A stretch of DNA of 64,000 bases, from NCBI GenBank assembly GCA_038503075.1, contig JBCAML010000004.1, positions 1,385,149-1,449,148 on the forward strand. Reading direction: 5' to 3'. Source of the stretch: Gyromitra esculenta. Its lineage: Eukaryota; Ascomycota; Pezizomycetes; Pezizales; Discinaceae. The notes beneath the pieces were generated by a model. That model ran no database searches. It worked only from the letters and a program-made list of their open reading frames with translations, and was not told where the DNA came from. The translations under genes and the position numbers were made by a program. Shown piece after piece: positions 23,701-34,900 of the stretch (the first letter of the stretch is position 1; each line of letters begins with the position of its first letter).

Positions 23701-25054
23701 AAAAAAAAGAACTGATAGAGAATCGAATGTGCTCAGACTGATTTGTGGACGGGGTCACATGTGTTAGAAAACAGTGTGTAAGCCTCGGAAATTGACGGAT
23801 ATAGGAATCAGCTGTTGGGAACTGATGTTCTATTTTAAATCATCCTCTGAAGTCCCCCCCTTCAAGGTATTGGAGAGTATATTACTTTGGATTGGGGGGG
23901 GGGAGGGTCGTGGGTATTTTCGATAACATTGAAGTTATCAGTATGCAAAATGTCATCAAATCTCACTCGCTGGATCGAACCGAATCGAGCAGATTAATCA
24001 GTATGATTATTAATCGTAATATTGGGTCCAGGGTTTTTACAGAACTCGATTTAATTCAAGCAGTCGATCCGGCCGGGGCGATTCGAATCGTACTGGTGTG
24101 GATCGAGGGATAATCCTCTTTCTGCCATATAAGTGCCATGCCAGTTCTTTTTTTTCGCTCGATACATGCCAAAAGCTTCGTGTAATGTGCTGGCCGTTGG
24201 GGTCCGAATACATGTAGTTTGTTGTCACCGGCATACAATCGGGTAAAACCCTCATTGATAGCTATACCCGGTGTGAGTATCGGTATCGACAATTAGAGAC
24301 GTGCCATCCAAAACCTGATATTCATCTCTAAATCTTCTAGGTTAAAACAGGGTTCTGGACTATCACCGATAATATCTGCATCCATATGCATCTGAGAGGT
24401 GTTAATAGAGCAATATGCCCCAAGATCGGATGACCCGCTGTCGATATCAAAGCTTAAGGCCCGGTCTGCTGGCTTGAATTGGACACGTCTCAATAAACCG
24501 AGTTTTTCTGCTCGCCGATGGCTATTTGAGAATGTATGGAACTCTATGGTAAGTATGATAGAGAAAGTAGTATGGATGCTAGGGCGAGTCTGTGGACAGG
24601 TGGTGGTGCAGCTTTTTTTTCTGGGGGACTCAAGCTCGTTTGGGTTTCGTCCTTTTGTGAGCTAACTTTGTCTAACTTTGTCTAACATTTAATACATAGC
24701 ACTCTTAGTTCATTTGGGCTTTAATCGGGTCTCTCAGGGAGTTGTGGAGGTGTAGAAAGTTAACATCTCTTGCTTGCACCGCCACATGTTCACAGACTTA
24801 CCCTGGCATCCGTAGTACGTTTAAGCGGAAAGCAAAAGAAATTTGAGGCCTTGTCGACAAGCCAAGCTTGTGTGCGGCCTCGAGTGATTTTATAACTATA
24901 AGAAATCGTAACGCTATGCAGATTTGTAAGTTGTTTATTAGTCACGTGATATGAGAAATACTTAGTCTTCTTGGAGGCTTGGCTGACTCTTCTATGGCCG
25001 TTAGAAGGGGTCATTAAGTGGAATGGATGAAATAGAAGAGTCTGCAGTCAAATA

Positions 25055-25167
25055 CAATACCGGGAAAAAGCGATGTAATTGCTACAACATATGTGCGGTA
25101 GTTCTCTAGAATCAAACTCGAATTTCTTAACAATAAGGTAGCAGATCCACCCCATTTTTCCGCATTG
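25055..25167. mobile_element. MITE-like element, Tc1/mariner type, family A (113 bp)
   Basis: The ends are imperfect inverted repeats flanked by TA on both sides (25053-25054 and 25168-25169). The left end reads CAATACCGGGAAAAA. The right end, reverse-complemented, reads CAATGCGGAAAAATGGGGTG and continues GATCTGCTACC. The right end closely matches the right end of the element at 47637-47806, so the two appear to be one family. A TA target duplication and ends starting CA(R)T fit nonautonomous Tc1/mariner elements. No coding capacity. Confidence 0.6.
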
Positions 25168-26882
25168 TAGTGAAAGAAATGTAGTGAGCTCACTCTAACC
25201 CTACGCCCTGAACAAGAACTACATGTACACATAAGTGGGTATACCTATCGGAGTCCCGCGAGAAGTAGTCACATGATACAGAGAACACCACTCATCCTCT
25301 TCAGGCCCAAAAAACTGTTCAAAACTAAACCATCAATCCAACCGGTTATTAGGACCACGTTTGCATGGCTGGGATGGATCCAATTCAGCAATTCCATTGG
25401 GATACATTACTAATTCGCTCGTAGTTTTTCGTATTTCACCTCGGTTCTCGCCCTCTCCATCAATATATGCCAGTTCCACTATTACTGGGAAGCAGATTGG
25501 AGGGTGCTAGGGCCAACCAACCCCAATCTAATTGGGCTGACGACGTCGCCGGGTTTGGCGTTACGAGCCTACTCCTCAAAAATTCTCACTGCTAATGCAA
25601 ATTCATCATTCCTGCCTCCTTCACCCTCCTTCTGCGATAACTCTCCCCATCCTCTCTCCCCGTCCCTGAGTATCCTCTCTTCTTCCTCCTCTCCAAGGGA
25701 ACGAAGTCAATAGATTCATCCCAAAAAGACAGTTCAAATCCACCATAAACAGATTCAATGAGAGGCTATTGTCCAATCAAACCCCATGTTCACAGTTCCT
25801 AGTGTTTAGTGAGGCGGACGGATCGATTTTCCAAGACCTCAATCGAAATACAAGTAGCTCACTTAGATGTTCACACTACACAAGCTATGCCTTGTTAGTT
25901 GTGAAGTTTGTGCCAAGGGTCGAGCATCAGGCTGGCACTAAAGCCAACCACGAGGACCGGTACCCACGAACTCCCTTCGTTCGTAATCGAGACGGGGTTA
26001 TCGGAGCCCTTGTTAAGATTGAGAGTTGATGCAGACTAATGATTGGTTCATAGGAATGAAGATTTACGGATGGTCCTTCTCATTCTGGAGCATGTGTTGA
26101 TAGAGAAGTTTCCTGGCAGAGGGCTTTTGAAGGGTTATTTCTGTAGTCTGGAGTTTATTTAGAGTTTTTAATAGATGGCTTTTGCTTCTTTTTGTTTCGA
26201 CTAAGGTGGATCGAAGGTTCTCTTGCGAAGGAGAAAAATCATCAGACAAACAGGAGACAAGAATCTCAATAACCTCATCCCCTCGCCGATAGACAGGGAA
26301 ACGATGGCAATAGGTCTCATCGCCCGAACACCAGGGATGTAGACGGGGCCAGGGCCATGAGCTCGTTAAACCCCGCTCATTGCTGCCGATGCTGGTAAGA
26401 GAAAGAAGAGGAGAAGATGGTTGAAGGAGGAGGGATATCTATACTCTAGAGGCTTGGCATTTGTGCTCTAAGACTACGATGGGGTTTCACCGCAGCGAAT
26501 GGGAAGGGCGGGATGTAATTATGCGATTATATAGTGGGCGGCAGGCTGTTTATCGCGTTGCCCTATCTTGTGTTTCCCTCAGGGCAGAGGATTGCTAGAT
26601 ACATGTAAACTGTGAATGGGGATTTTCCAGTATCCCCCTCTAGTTATCGTCGCGGTTCCGCTCTCGAGACTAATCCGATCATGAGCAATCACTCGTTGCA
26701 ATTTAATTAGTGACGGAGGTAACGGCGATAAGCCGGCCATGGGAAATATTAGTAAGAACAACCCCTCTAACTCCACGGATAGTGAACTATTACTAGTACG
26801 TCATATATAAATTTCTTCCCTCCTTCCCTCCCCCCACAAAATACACAAAAAAACCCCCAATTCCTCCACACAGATACCAAAA

Positions 26883-27848
26883 ATGCCACATCCCGTCTTC
26901 GCCGCCTCCAATGTCGCGCTCATCACCGGTGCCGCCTCAGGCATTGGCCTCGCTATCGCGCGCGTTTGCGTGTCCCACAATCTCCGTCTCCTGTTAACCG
27001 ACATCAACGGGTCGCTTCTCTCGGAAGCGGCTCAGTCACTCAATGCCCCTAAGGGGAGCGTGGAAACAGTGCAGATGGATGTCGGCGACCGGGAGGCGTG
27101 GAAGAGCGTGCGGGAGAAGATCGATAGCAAATTCGGCGGGAAAGTGGACTTTCTGGTGCTGAATGCAGGAATTGGACCAAAGACGAATTGGGAGGATGTG
27201 GAGAGTTTCCAGAAGGTAAGTTTTAGCTGAGCAGGGAGAGAGAGGGGGGGGTCGGAGGATAGCTAAGGTACTAATCCAGCACAGCTGTTTAATACAAACA
27301 TCTTTGGCGTCCTGAACGGAATTGCAGAGTTTCTTCCCGTGTTGAAGAAGAACAGCTCTCCAAGCTCGATCGTGATCACAGGAAGTAAGCTTCACTCTTC
27401 AATCGGTTTAGCTGTGCCCTGGTTTCTGATTACCCCCCCCCAAATAGGTAAACAAGGCATAACCAACCCTCCCTCTAACCCTGGCTACAATGCCTCTAAA
27501 TCCGCCGTCAAGACGCTCACCGAGCACCTCGCTTTCGACCTTAAAGAAACACCGATTTCGGTTCATCTTCTCGTTCCGGGCTGGACTCACACCGGTATGA
27601 CCGGTGCTGGCAAGGCTGCGGAAAAGCCGGCTGGGGCTTGGACTGCTGATCAAGTTGCTGAGAGGCTGGCGAATAAAATGGAGAAGGGGGATTTCTATAT
27701 TATCTGCCCTGATAACGACGTTACAGAAGAAATGGACAAGAAGAGAATTGCATGGGCTGTAGGAGATCTGGTTGAAGGAAGGCCAGCACTGAGTAGATGG
27801 AGAGGGGGGGAATGGGGGGAGAAGCATAAGGAGTTTATGGAGAAATAA
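26883..27848 (+). CDS. Short-chain dehydrogenase/reductase (classical SDR), three exons
   Basis: Exons 26883-27215, 27285-27384 and 27448-27848 give 277 residues. Both introns (69 and 63 nt) start GTAAG and end CAG or TAG, and reading phase is kept. SDR enzymes are NAD(P)H-dependent oxidoreductases with a Rossmann fold. Visible motifs are the cofactor-binding TGAASGIG (residues 15-22), the acidic DI after beta-2, the structural NAG (LVLNAGIG, near 93), a Ser after beta-5 (VITGS) and the catalytic YNASK. The sequence PGWTHTGMTGAG follows the PG motif of the family. The acidic residue of TDINGS suggests NAD preference, which is inference. No signal peptide or membrane segment is seen, so it is probably cytosolic. 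The substrate cannot be told. It is followed tail-to-tail by an F-box/ankyrin gene. Confidence 0.92.
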
Positions 27849-27944
27849 GGGATATCAATATATTATACAGATGGGCCTAACTATAGCATAGTCAGGTTGG
27901 GTGAGAGAGAATATAGCTACCTAGCATAATCTCAATATAACCCT

Positions 27945-28898
27945 TTATTCCGTTATCTTTCCATCTTGCATAGCCTGCAATTCGCCTCGCTCTCTCTCTC
28001 CGTATTCCCTCAACAGCTTAACAGTAGGCTCGCCCGCCCAGCCCGCCAGATCCAGAGCCGTAAACCCAGCACCATTCTGAATACTAAGCGCTGCCCCCTT
28101 CTTCAACAACAGTATCACCATCGGCGATATTTTATCTCCTGTATACCTAACAAGCTCCACACTTCTCATGAGCGGGGTATTTCCCATCGGATCTACAGTA
28201 TTGACATCCGCCCCAGCTTCCAGTAAAGCTTTCACCATCACCAAATTATCAACTTTCACCGCAGCGCTCAGGGCCGTAACGCCCGCCCCATCTCTGATTT
28301 CCGTGTTAGCCCCCAGGCTCAGCAACAGCCGGACCAACAGTTTATCACTGGCGCGCACCGCGCAATGGAGCGCCGTAAGCCCGGAGAGTCGCTGCGAATC
28401 GACATCGGCTCCGTACTGCTGCAGCAATCTCATGACTAACTCGCTCTCCGAGCTGGTGCCCACGGCTTTGTGGAAGGCGGTTTCTCCAAGCCAGTACTCT
28501 TTGATTTCCGCATCGGCCCCCCGCGAGAGCAGCAGCTGAACTAGCTCTACGGATTTCAGCCCGGCTGCGAGATGCAGCGCGGTCGAGTTGTAGTATATGT
28601 TGAATCGGAGCTGCGTAGAGAAGTCGAGATCTATTAATGGGCTCGTGGGCTTGAATTGGGTATTGATGTCTACGCCTTGCTCGAGCAGGATGGAAATCAG
28701 CGGCGCACAGCCGTGTTTCGCTGCCCAGAGGATTGCAGGCAACTCGTCTCTGTCTTGGTTTGCATACCTATTATGGAGGGCGGATCGGAGGAGTTGGGCG
28801 AGAAACTTGCTGGTTTTTAGAAAGCTGAGTAGGTCTGATTGGGGGAGGTGTTTGCTGATTTCTTGGAGTAGCTCGTTTGGTAGATCTAGGAGCTGCAT
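27945..28898 (-). CDS. F-box/ankyrin-repeat protein
   Basis: Intact single-exon gene of 317 residues starting at ATG (MQLLDLPNELLQEISKHLPQ). The N-terminal F-box-like motif spans about residues 3-45 (LPNELLQEISKHLPQSDLLS, then FLKTSKFLAQLL). About seven ankyrin repeats follow to residue 300 (ILWAAKHGCAPLISILLEQG, ALHLAAGLKSVELVQLLLSR, AFHKAVG, ALHCAVRASDKLLVRLLLSL, ALSAAVKVDNLVMVKALLEA, PLMRSVELV). By family it would be an SCF substrate adaptor that recruits targets through the ankyrin array. It is the closest relative in the window of the frameshifted copy at 38524-39491: their F-box and first ankyrin (AILWAAKHG versus AIFWAALHG) are clearly homologous. The substrate is unknown. Confidence 0.88.
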   Translation of the reverse strand: MQLLDLPNELLQEISKHLPQSDLLSFLKTSKFLAQLLRSALHNRYANQDRDELPAILWAAKHGCAPLISILLEQGVDINTQFKPTSPLIDLDFSTQLRFNIYYNSTALHLAAGLKSVELVQLLLSRGADAEIKEYWLGETAFHKAVGTSSESELVMRLLQQYGADVDSQRLSGLTALHCAVRASDKLLVRLLLSLGANTEIRDGAGVTALSAAVKVDNLVMVKALLEAGADVNTVDPMGNTPLMRSVELVRYTGDKISPMVILLLKKGAALSIQNGAGFTALDLAGWAGEPTVKLLREYGERERGELQAMQDGKITE

Positions 28899-29224
28899 CG
28901 TGGGCCCTGAGATTTACTTGGAGTGAGAAGTGATTTTAAGATCTCTTGGGCTGGTTCCCTGATGTACATGATTCTGAAGATATGAAGTTTAATAAGGGTT
29001 CGTGACGCAGGAAGAGCTGTAGAGAATATTCAAGACAGCGTCTGAAAACCAGTAAAGAAATAACGCCATTAGTACTGTTCTCCCTGGCTGATTTCACTGG
29101 CTGATTTCACTGGATCCAGCTGTAGATATACTACATGCAGCTCTCTTTATCTATGCGAGAGTGGACTGGGAACCGTCGAGACTACACTACACCATTCTTT
29201 TTGACACGCTCTCTGTTTATTTCT
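28899..29224. other. Short intergenic with a 13-bp tandem duplication
   Basis: A 326 bp spacer, upstream of the F-box/ankyrin gene and downstream of the next minus-strand gene. It contains two exact tandem copies of CTGATTTCACTGG at 29088-29113. Nothing else is evident. Confidence 0.5.
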
Positions 29225-30023
29225 CTATATATCTCCTTCCATATTTAGTCGTCGAGATTTATTTAGATTCTCCACGCCCTCACCACTACCTGCTCTTGCC
29301 CATTCTCCCTCCACATCCACGTCCTCACCCCCATCAACTCTCGTCTCCTCACTTGCTACGGCGCCGTCCTTCTTAGGCTTAACCTTCCCTATGCGCTCCG
29401 GCACAATAAAGCGCCTCCTAACCCAGTCCCGCTCCCTCCTCATGATAGCAAGCGACATCTTCCTCCCCTCCCCCCATCCATCCGCAATACGCAGCGCCGA
29501 CTCAGTCCTTACCCGCTCCGGATTCTTCACTTGTATATTCATAAACTCGAGCACTTGCATATAGTTCGCATGGTCTTGTCTAGCGGGAGGTTTCGTCCTT
29601 GACGACAGAAGCACTTTCATGTCTTGTATAGCTGCAACACCACTCTACAAGTATACACTACTGCCAACACCGCCAACACCGCCGACACCGCCAACACCAG
29701 CACCAGCACCAACCCAAAACCCACTAACCTGCAGCAAGTATCCTCGCTTTTATATCCGGATGACTTTTCGACCCCGGTCCCGCCGGCCACCTTTCTATAA
29801 CCTCTGCAAGAACCGACTGCGACGACGACAACAGTAGCGGCGCAGCAGAATCCGTAGAATCCGTAGAATCCACTACAGGAGCAACTATAGAACTCCCTCC
29901 AACAGCCCCGTTTTTACTCCACTGGGTAAAATGTCCTCCGGGCTCAATCCTCCATTCTGTCGCGTCTAGCTCTTTCCTGAGGTTGCGCTGCCTCTGCTTC
30001 CATAGTGCTTGTTTCGAGACCAT
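29225..30023 (-). CDS. Conserved-looking hypothetical protein, two exons
   Basis: Exon 1 is 30023-29729 and exon 2 is 29631-29225, joined in phase 1 across a 97-nt intron (GTTAGT to TTGCAG), giving 233 residues. I do not recognise the family. The N-terminus is basic and amphipathic (MVSKQALWKQRQRNLRKELD), which could be a mitochondrial presequence or a helix. A Ser/Asp-rich linker follows. Residues about 85-175 look folded and mostly helical (HPDIKARILAAAIQDMKVLL, HANYMQVLEFMNIQVKNPER, RIADGWGEGRKMSLAIMRRE). A charged tail (KVKPKKDG, then a Glu/Asp/Gly-rich stretch) ends the protein. Neighbouring TIM23 makes a mitochondrial protein thinkable, but that is weak inference. The intron carries a nine-base minisatellite. 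Confidence 0.65.
29655..29710. repeat. Intronic 9-bp minisatellite
   Basis: Tandem units of the type CCAACACCG, with CCGACACCG and CCAGCA variants, fill most of the single intron of the adjacent minus-strand gene. Confidence 0.75.
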
Positions 30024-30929
30024 GGGTCTGCGGTGCTGCTGCTACGGGGTTTCTCTATTCGGTCGTAGTGGTCGTAGTGGTGGTCGTGGAGGGGTTGTGG
30101 AGGTGGAAATGGTAGGACTCAGAGTATGGTTCGATGTCGCAGTCTACGAACGGTGCATGAGTGTACTCTACAGTAAGGTTGAGAAGACGAGATGTGCTTG
30201 ATGGCCAATGACGTATTCACATATTTTGTTTCGCCACCCAATTTGGAGGGGGTGAGACATGCACAGAGGCCTTTTTGATGTGTGGCACAGTCACTCTGCC
30301 ACTGGACGGATGGAGGGAGCGAGTGATATTGGGTGATTTGGGCGAGGATGGGCGGGGGTTGTGTGTGTGTTTTGGAGGGATGAGGGGTTGGATGGTCGAG
30401 GTTGTGGTGGGAGATGGTGGGAGAGACGTCGCAGATACACGGTGAATGCGAGGGAGCTGTTTGCTGCATTCTCTGTTTCTGCGTATGTCTGCTCTGCTGC
30501 ATTTCCGCGCAGATTGAATATAACTCTGAAAAATGAATTGTAGAGACCATAGACAGGCAGTCGAGCGACTGCCAGCGATGTAATACATATAAAACACCTG
30601 TTCCAGCCCACGGGCTTGCTAACGTTCGATCACCCTATACATTCTACCTTTTATTTGCATTTTTACAACGGGAGAAGAAAAAGCTCTATAACGCCAGGAC
30701 CTGTACAAAAGCCGAACAGCAAAAAAAGAGGGAGTAGAGCAGAGATGAGAGATGTTCAAGAGAAACAGCCAACCAGCCAGACAGTCCACCCGCCACCAAC
30801 ACCCCTTCCATGTCTATCAATTCTTTTGTGGCAGCGAATAAACCCCCCTCCCCCGTATATCAAAACCGTGATATTACAGAACCCAACGCGATCCCCCACA
30901 GTCCATTAACCCGTTCCCGATCACCCCAC
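30024..30929. other. Intergenic, 0.9 kb
   Basis: Lies between the 3' end of TIM23 and the start of the next minus-strand gene, so it holds the promoter of the latter. Open frames on both strands overlap each other and have no domain. No RNA gene is recognised. Confidence 0.5.
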
Positions 30930-31577
30930 TCAAAGCAACGCTTTGCTCCCCACACTCCACACGCCCGCAGCAGCACCAACCATAACAGCACTCCACGCCA
31001 TCGGCTTAACGCCCCTAGTGCTCTTGAACAGCGCGCCAGTGATAACGCCCGCCAGCACGCTATTCGCCGTATCGTGTTTCCCACGAACCTGCCCAATCGT
31101 CGAGTTGACACCGTTGTAGATGAGCGCCAGCACGCCGCCGCTGTTGCCCAGGAACGGCCCGCGCCTCGTCATCCCGTTGAGCACGCTATTGAGCTTCAGC
31201 TTCGGCGGAGCATTCTGGCTTCTGCGCAGGCCCTCGGCGAGACCCCACACGCCGCCCGTGGTGAGGCCGAGGAGGTACACGCTGCCGGTGCCGTAGCAGA
31301 GGTCGTCGGTGAAGCCGCGGGACGGAAGCGCAGTCTGGGCGCCGGCGAGCGGGGACAGCGCGGTCTCGTCGAGATCGAGGTAGGAGAGCGTGCTGTTGAG
31401 GCCGGCGAGCGGGTGCAGCAGCGCTGGGTCGAGCGCTGGCGTGATGAAGGAGGAGGTCGAGGTGTCGAAGGCGTGGGACGCGAAGGTGCTTGTTGGGGCG
31501 CTGTCGCCAGAGTCGGCGGGGGCGTCGGTGGGGGAGGAGGATTTGCGCCCGGTTATGGAGTCCCAGATTGAAGCCAT
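30930..31577 (-). CDS. TIM23: Mitochondrial import inner-membrane translocase subunit Tim23
   Basis: Single exon of 215 residues. The true start is the ATG at 31577 (MASIWDSITGRKSS); the frame extends three codons further with non-ATG codons. Tim23 forms the core of the presequence translocase (TIM23 complex) in the inner membrane. The N-terminal 88 residues are polar, with PALLHPLAGLNSTLSYLDL, corresponding to the intermembrane-space receptor domain. The C-terminal Tim17/Tim22/Tim23 domain starts at RGFTDDLCYGTGSVYLLGL (about 88). It shows four membrane segments near 94-114, 140-160, 172-187 and 192-208, with small-residue motifs (GLTTGGVWG, GNSGG, GVITGALF, GAAAGVW). Length matches the fungal family. 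It is divergently transcribed from TRM732 through a 347 bp spacer. Confidence 0.93.
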   Translation of the reverse strand: MASIWDSITGRKSSSPTDAPADSGDSAPTSTFASHAFDTSTSSFITPALDPALLHPLAGLNSTLSYLDLDETALSPLAGAQTALPSRGFTDDLCYGTGSVYLLGLTTGGVWGLAEGLRRSQNAPPKLKLNSVLNGMTRRGPFLGNSGGVLALIYNGVNSTIGQVRGKHDTANSVLAGVITGALFKSTRGVKPMAWSAVMVGAAAGVWSVGSKALL

Positions 31578-31924
31578 CACGACCAAGGATCAGAGAGGGA
31601 ATAGGGATTGAATGAGTGAATGTGGTGATTGTGTGAATGCGGTGTTGTGTGAATGCGGTGCTGTGTGAAGGCTCCGGGGTAGATGTAGAGGAGAGGAGAG
31701 GAGAGGAGAGGAGAGTGGCGGAGTCGAGAGACGGCGTTGTCGGGCTGCCGGCGGAGAAAGAAAGAAAGAAAAAGACTCCGCCAAAAAAACCTGCCCCGGC
31801 TCTCGGCCAAGACCCGCGCTTCTGCGTCCCCCACCAGCGCGTGTTACCCGGACTGCGACCCTCGCTGCCCCACCATCACTTCTTGAAGCCCCTCCCTCCG
31901 CGATATCAAATTACTTCTCGGAAA
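31578..31924. promoter_or_regulatory. Shared bidirectional promoter of TIM23 and TRM732
   Basis: The 347 bp between two divergent ATGs must hold both promoters. It contains a tandem GGAGA pentamer tract (about 31688-31715) and repeated TGTGTGAATGCGGTG-like units at 31625-31665. No canonical TATA box is obvious. The pentamer tract is polypurine on one strand, like many fungal core promoters. Confidence 0.7.
31688..31715. repeat. (GGAGA)n tandem pentamer in bidirectional promoter
   Basis: About five tandem copies of the unit lie between the TIM23 and TRM732 start codons. Confidence 0.85.
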
Positions 31925-34900
31925 ATGGCTGCTGGATCTCTGCAGGAGCTGGCCGAGCAGGAGCTCGAGCTGCCGCTCAGCGGACAGTTCTTGAAAGAGG
32001 TCCGCACTGTGCTAATACACAAGTCGAAGCCCGGGTCTCCAGAGAGTGCAGACGAAAAGTACGTATCATTTCTGTATATATATCAAAAACCAAAAACCAA
32101 AAACCAAAGCTGATACTTCCCAAAAGTACTACCACCAGTACAAACCTCGCCCCCCTCTTCGCCTCACTCCTCCAAACCGCCTCGCTCCCAACCCTCGCCC
32201 AGCCCCACCGCGCCCTCGCCTGCGACGCAGTCTCAACCTGGCTCATCCGCTCTTCGGCCTCCTCGCCACTCCAGCGCCCTCTGCGTAGTGAACAAGAGGA
32301 AGACGGAAAGCCCACGGTCTGGGACGCCATGGTGTCCGTGGTGTTTGCCAATTTCGACGACGCCCAAAGCGGGCTGTCGAAAGCGCTGAAGGACCTGCTA
32401 GGGAACGTGCTATCATCCTACCCAAGCGGGTACGGGCGGCTCGAGTTCATGCAGAAGCTTGCAGAACGGGTGTTGGTGGGTATCGAGAGCGGCAGCGGGA
32501 AAAAGGTGGGGTACTACATCCTCGAAGCACTGCTCAGAAAGAGCGTTGTTGGTGCTGCGTGGGTGATGGGACGGTATAAACAGCTGGGAGCGTCCACGGA
32601 AGAAGGGTCTGCAGAGGGTGATGCGTTGGTGGAGGATATGCTGTCGTGTCTTAAGGACCGCACGCTTTCTCCGTCTATAGGGAAGGCCCTGGTTGGTTTG
32701 CTGTCGGCGAGACGGCAGGAGATCGTTGCTGCAGGTGGGACGCGGGGGGAGTGGATGGGACTCTGGGAGGCGCCTTTGAAGAGGGCTTTGGCGAGTGAGG
32801 AGTTGAGAGGGAATGTGCAGATATATGCATTGCCAGGACTATTCAAGACATCGCCGGAATGCTTCGAGATATTCGTGGAAGGGCTGGGGCTATCACAATA
32901 CAGCAAGAACAGCAATGAAACAGCGGAAGTCGAAGCCAATGATAACGGAGAAGACCTCATGAGCCTGCTATGCTGTCTCAAAGTCGGCAAAGACCTAGGT
33001 TTCGTGGACGAAATAAGTGCTCCTCCCTCACCACCAATCTACAAACCAAACCCCACTAACACCCACTTCCCTATAGCTGACGACCCCTCGCCCTCCAAAA
33101 AAGACACGCTCTCCATCCCCTCCACCCTCGTCGTCCCACTCCTCTCCCATTCCCACCCGCACATACGCTTATCAGCACTAACCCTGCTGACCCACACCCC
33201 GACCCAGACCCGACCCCTCCCCGCCGCCGCCCTCCACGCCCTGCGCTCCGCTCTGCCCCCACTCCACGCCGAAACCGACGCCGAAGTCCGCAACCTCGTC
33301 GTCGGCGCCGTCCGCGGCCTCATCGAGCGTCTCGGCAGCTCCTCATACGCACTCGAAAAAGAAATCTTACACGTCTCACAGAAACACAGCCCCCCCTTAC
33401 CCCCTACCCCCACCCCTACCGAGCCCCACCACCACCAGAAGACCGTATCACCACAACCATCTCCAGCAGCGCAGATTACGGACGCGCGCGCATTCACAAG
33501 GTGGTATCTGCGCTTCCTGCAGTCGCAGCTGCAGCCGGGAGCGAACTACCAGCGTGTCGCAACATCGCTGCGAGTGCTGCTGGTGCTGATCCGGTCTGGC
33601 ATCGACTCTGCTTTGCTCCCGCGGCTGCTGGGAGACGCGGATTTCACGGGCAGTAGGAGTAAGAAGAAGGGGCTGTTGAGGTGGCCGGCGAGCTTTGCCG
33701 ATATAGTGCTGTTTGATGCCGGCATGACAAGGGTGTTGGTGGACTGTGTCTTTAATCCGTTTGACGATGTGCGTGCTATGGCTGCGGAGGTGCTGAAATT
33801 TGCGCCTGGTGGTGGGGTTGGAGATGGGTTGGCAAGGTTGTTGGAGAGGGGGGTGCGGAGTATGGATGTTTCTGGGAGGGCCAGGGATGCAGATGGGGTT
33901 GCAAGGGTTGTGGAGTTGTGGTTTGAGCTTGCGGAACGGGGGGAACAGGTTAGTGGGTGTGTTTGCGGAGTTGAGGTGAAGGGTGGGAGGGGGATCGAGG
34001 TGGTGGAGTGGGCGTTGGAGGTGCTGGAGACGAGATACTTGAGTGTTGCGCGAAGTGATTTTCAGAAGGCAGTGAGGGAGAGGCCGGTACATGGGCTGTT
34101 GGCTGGTCTGCGGTTGATATTAGAGAGAAGGGACGTGTATGCAGGTGATGCGGAAGAAGAGTGGAGAAGAGTCCATGAGAGGATTTTTAAAGCGTGTATC
34201 GAGATTTGGGGAATTACGAGGGGAGTACTGTGCGAAGAGAGTCCAGAGGGACATGTGCCGGAGGTGGTGGGCGAGGAGGAAGATGAGGATGTAAACACCC
34301 AGACAGTCATGAGCTATAGCTGGAGGGCAGTAAAAGAGTCAAGGTACGCGCCCTTTTCCTTCTACATCTGCTTCATGGGATATCACTGACCCGCCAAACA
34401 GCACATTACTAGGAACAATCCTAAGCAATGCACCCCACACCACAGCTCCCGAGTCAATACTAACCCAGGCCCACTTCGAAACCGGCGGTGAACTGCTATT
34501 ATCTCAGCTAGCTAACATCCGTCACCGCGGCGCCTTCTCTGCCGTCTCCCCCTCCTTCATCGCCCTCTGCACTCGCTGCTTCAAGTCCACCGACCCTGCA
34601 CTCCAGAACCTTCCAAAAACATGGCTCGCCGAAAACCTAAGTCTAATTATGAGCAAATCCAGCGCCATCACCCGCCGTTCCGCCGGTCTCCCATTCCTCA
34701 TCATTGGCATCCTCATCTCCGAGACTGACCCAGCCCGCCCACTCCTCAAATCATCCTTCGCACGGCTCGTTGAAATCGCAACCCTACCGCCAGCGAGCAG
34801 CAAAGACGGCGAGAAAATTGATCTTCCACAGGTCCACGCGCTCAATTGTATGAAATTCCTATTCACCGACTCCCGCCTTTCTACCGCGGCGGGCGAGTAC

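Larger units (their letters stand above)
19989..26882. other. 6.9 kb gene-free tract with one small TA-flanked element
   Basis: The first kilobase is probably the promoter of the minus-strand 826-residue gene. A CTT/CTG-rich microsatellite lies at about 20680-20740. The rest has no open frame with a recognisable domain. It contains TACATGTA at 23433, 24209, 25220 and 26600 and the small inverted-repeat element at 25055-25167. A CT-rich promoter-like patch at about 23150-23280 has no supported gene beside it, so an unseen noncoding transcript is possible. Confidence 0.5.

Noticed and set aside
23850..23915. C-run and G-run flanking an imperfect hairpin
   Set aside because: Pairing depends mainly on the homopolymer runs, with several mismatches elsewhere.
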